64,000 nucleotides of DNA, taken from contig NZ_CAMUES010000009.1 in the NCBI RefSeq assembly GCF_947087965.1, forward strand, positions 1 through 64,000, given 5' to 3'. Positions 62,758-64,000 of the stretch are shown piece by piece (within the stretch, counting starts at the first letter, position 1; each line of letters opens with the position of its first letter). The notes beneath the pieces are model-generated. The model worked only from the letters and a program-made list of their open reading frames with translations. It was not told the DNA's origin and did no database searches. A program made the position numbers and the translations under genes. The DNA is from an uncultured Mobiluncus sp. (lineage in GTDB: Bacteria; Actinomycetota; Actinomycetes; Actinomycetales; Actinomycetaceae).

Positions 62758-63054
62758 ATGTCGACTATTGATGCTGATGAAGTGAGGCGCGTCGCTGGCT
62801 TGGCCCGAATTGCGCTGACCGAGGAAGAAATCCACAAATTCGCCGCTGAACTGGATGTAATTACCCAGGCGGTAGCGAAAGTCAACGAGGTAGCGAAACC
62901 GGATATTCCGGCGACGTCGCACCCAATTCCGCTTACGAACGTGTGGCGTGAGGACGAGGTGGGTCAATGCCTCGACCACGATGAGGTACTTCAGGCCGCC
63001 CCGCAGCCAGACCGCGGTATGTTCGGCGTGCCCAAGATTATCGGGGAGGAGTAA
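62758..63054 (+). CDS. gatC: aspartyl/glutamyl-tRNA amidotransferase subunit C
   Basis: 98 aa. Small subunit that holds GatA and GatB together. EVRRVAGLARIALTEEE with FAAELDVITQAVAKVNEV is the family pattern. The ATG lies 7 nt after TAGACT (62745-62750) with no ribosome binding site, so the operon message is probably leaderless. gatA follows 3 nt on. Confidence 0.95.
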   Translation: MSTIDADEVRRVAGLARIALTEEEIHKFAAELDVITQAVAKVNEVAKPDIPATSHPIPLTNVWREDEVGQCLDHDEVLQAAPQPDRGMFGVPKIIGEE

Positions 63055-63057
63055 CTT

Positions 63058-64000
63058 ATGAGTAACACAGAACTTTACCTGTTGTCTGCCCACGATTTGG
63101 CCGCGAAGCTGGCTGCGAAAGAAGTCACCAGCGAGGAACTGGTGCGAGTGTTTGCCGACCGGATTGAACACCTCGATAAGGACATTCACGCTTTCCTCTT
63201 CGTCGATGTGGACGGGGCGCTGCAAACCGCTAAACGGGTGGACGCGGACCGCGCCGCTGGCAAGAAACTGCATCCTTTTGCGGGCGTGCCGATTGCAATC
63301 AAAGACAACATGGTGCAGCGTGGCAAGCCCACCACCTGCGCTTCAAAAATCTTGGAAGGCTGGCTGCCACCCTATGACGCCACCATCGTGCTAAAGCTCC
63401 AGGAAGCGGGACTGCCCATCCTGGGAAAAACCAACATGGACGAGTTCGCCATGGGATCGTCTACTGAGCACTCGGCTTTCGGCCCGACCCGCAACCCGTG
63501 GGATTTGGAGCGGATTCCGGGCGGATCAGGCGGCGGCTCGGCGGCCGCGGTGGGAGCTTTTATGGTGCCGTGGGCGCTGGGTTCGGACACGGGTGGTTCT
63601 ATCCGCCAGCCTGGAGCTGTCACCGGTACCGTGGGCGCGAAACCGACCTATGGGGCGGTTTCCCGTTACGGTTTGATTGCGATGGGTTCCTCCCTGGACC
63701 AGATTGGCCCGGTTACTCGTGATGTGCGCGATGCGGCGGCGCTGCAGATGATTATTGGGGGACACGATCCGCTGGATTCCACGTCTTTGGACGAGCCAGT
63801 ACCGGATATCACCGGAGCATTGGCCGACATTGGCACAGATGCATCCGGTCTGCGTGTCGGGGTCGTCAAGCAACTGCAAGGCGAAGGTTACCAGGCTGGA
63901 GTGTTGCAGCGTTTCCAGCAGGCTGTGGAGCGTCTACAAAAGGCGGGGGCGAACGTAGTCGAAGTGGATTGCCCCTCCTTTGAGTACGCTTTGGCGGCCT
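63058..64000 (+). CDS. gatA: aspartyl/glutamyl-tRNA amidotransferase subunit A (partial)
   Basis: About 314 residues to the window edge, no stop reached; the full protein is near 490-500. It supplies ammonia from glutamine to convert Glu-tRNA(Gln) or Asp-tRNA(Asn). The amidase triad is visible: Lys in PIAIKDN, the first Ser in GGSGGGSAAAV, and the nucleophile Ser in GSDTGGSIRQP. GGGGAGGAG precedes the ATG, overlapping the end of gatC. Subunit B would be expected downstream. Confidence 0.96.
   Translation, partial: MSNTELYLLSAHDLAAKLAAKEVTSEELVRVFADRIEHLDKDIHAFLFVDVDGALQTAKRVDADRAAGKKLHPFAGVPIAIKDNMVQRGKPTTCASKILEGWLPPYDATIVLKLQEAGLPILGKTNMDEFAMGSSTEHSAFGPTRNPWDLERIPGGSGGGSAAAVGAFMVPWALGSDTGGSIRQPGAVTGTVGAKPTYGAVSRYGLIAMGSSLDQIGPVTRDVRDAAALQMIIGGHDPLDSTSLDEPVPDITGALADIGTDASGLRVGVVKQLQGEGYQAGVLQRFQQAVERLQKAGANVVEVDCPSFEYALAA

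Overview
The window looks like a chromosome segment of a motile, moderately high-GC actinobacterium of the family Actinomycetaceae; a Mobiluncus-like organism is the best guess. This is inferred from a WhiB protein beside a PdtaS-type kinase, polyphosphate glucokinase, the actinobacterial order pheS-pheT-arg cluster, a sialidase, a chemoreceptor and cell-wall-binding type 2 repeats. No 16S rRNA gene is present, so the species is not settled.

Positions 1-7170 are an accessory region: a ParB-like/HEPN-like protein convergent with a small zinc-finger gene and a D12-type DNA adenine methylase; two copies of a two-gene module in which both proteins look VapD-like (the second copy broken); a pile-up of IS1249/IS256-like remnants and one complete element; and a RelB/RelE toxin-antitoxin pair. 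From about 7190 the DNA is mostly housekeeping: a YibE/F membrane protein, a sialidase, a membrane-anchored protein of unknown role, tRNA-Val(TAC) followed by a repeat-rich stretch, lipB, a flavin dehydrogenase, lipA, an acyl-CoA ligase, a Nif3-like protein, a zinc-ribbon-family protein lacking its cysteines, RNase P RNA, ppgK, map, panB, a C69 dipeptidase, a lipid kinase, a YwiC-like protein and a soluble chemoreceptor.

Positions 27205-39682 carry pheST, a DUF1287 protein and argC-J-B-D-R-G-H, which together supply arginine synthesis except ornithine carbamoyltransferase (argF is not in its usual place). ArgR-like operators precede argC and argJ. Then come a small-protein gene with its own promoter and terminator, msrA, a Nudix hydrolase, an OPT transporter, an AhpD-like protein, an alanine:sodium symporter, tyrS, a succinate-semialdehyde dehydrogenase, folA-thyA, a DUF2505 protein, pdtaS, whiB, an EssC-like FtsK/SpoIIIE ATPase preceded by a perfect inverted pair of DnaA-box 9-mers, a DJ-1 family protein, ligA, a cardiolipin-synthase-like protein, a cell-wall-binding protein with a peptidase-like C-terminus, gatC and the start of gatA (cut by the window edge).

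A recurring feature is a TAnnnT -10 element placed 6-8 nt before the start codon with no ribosome binding site, which indicates leaderless mRNAs for about a dozen genes and helped to choose their starts.
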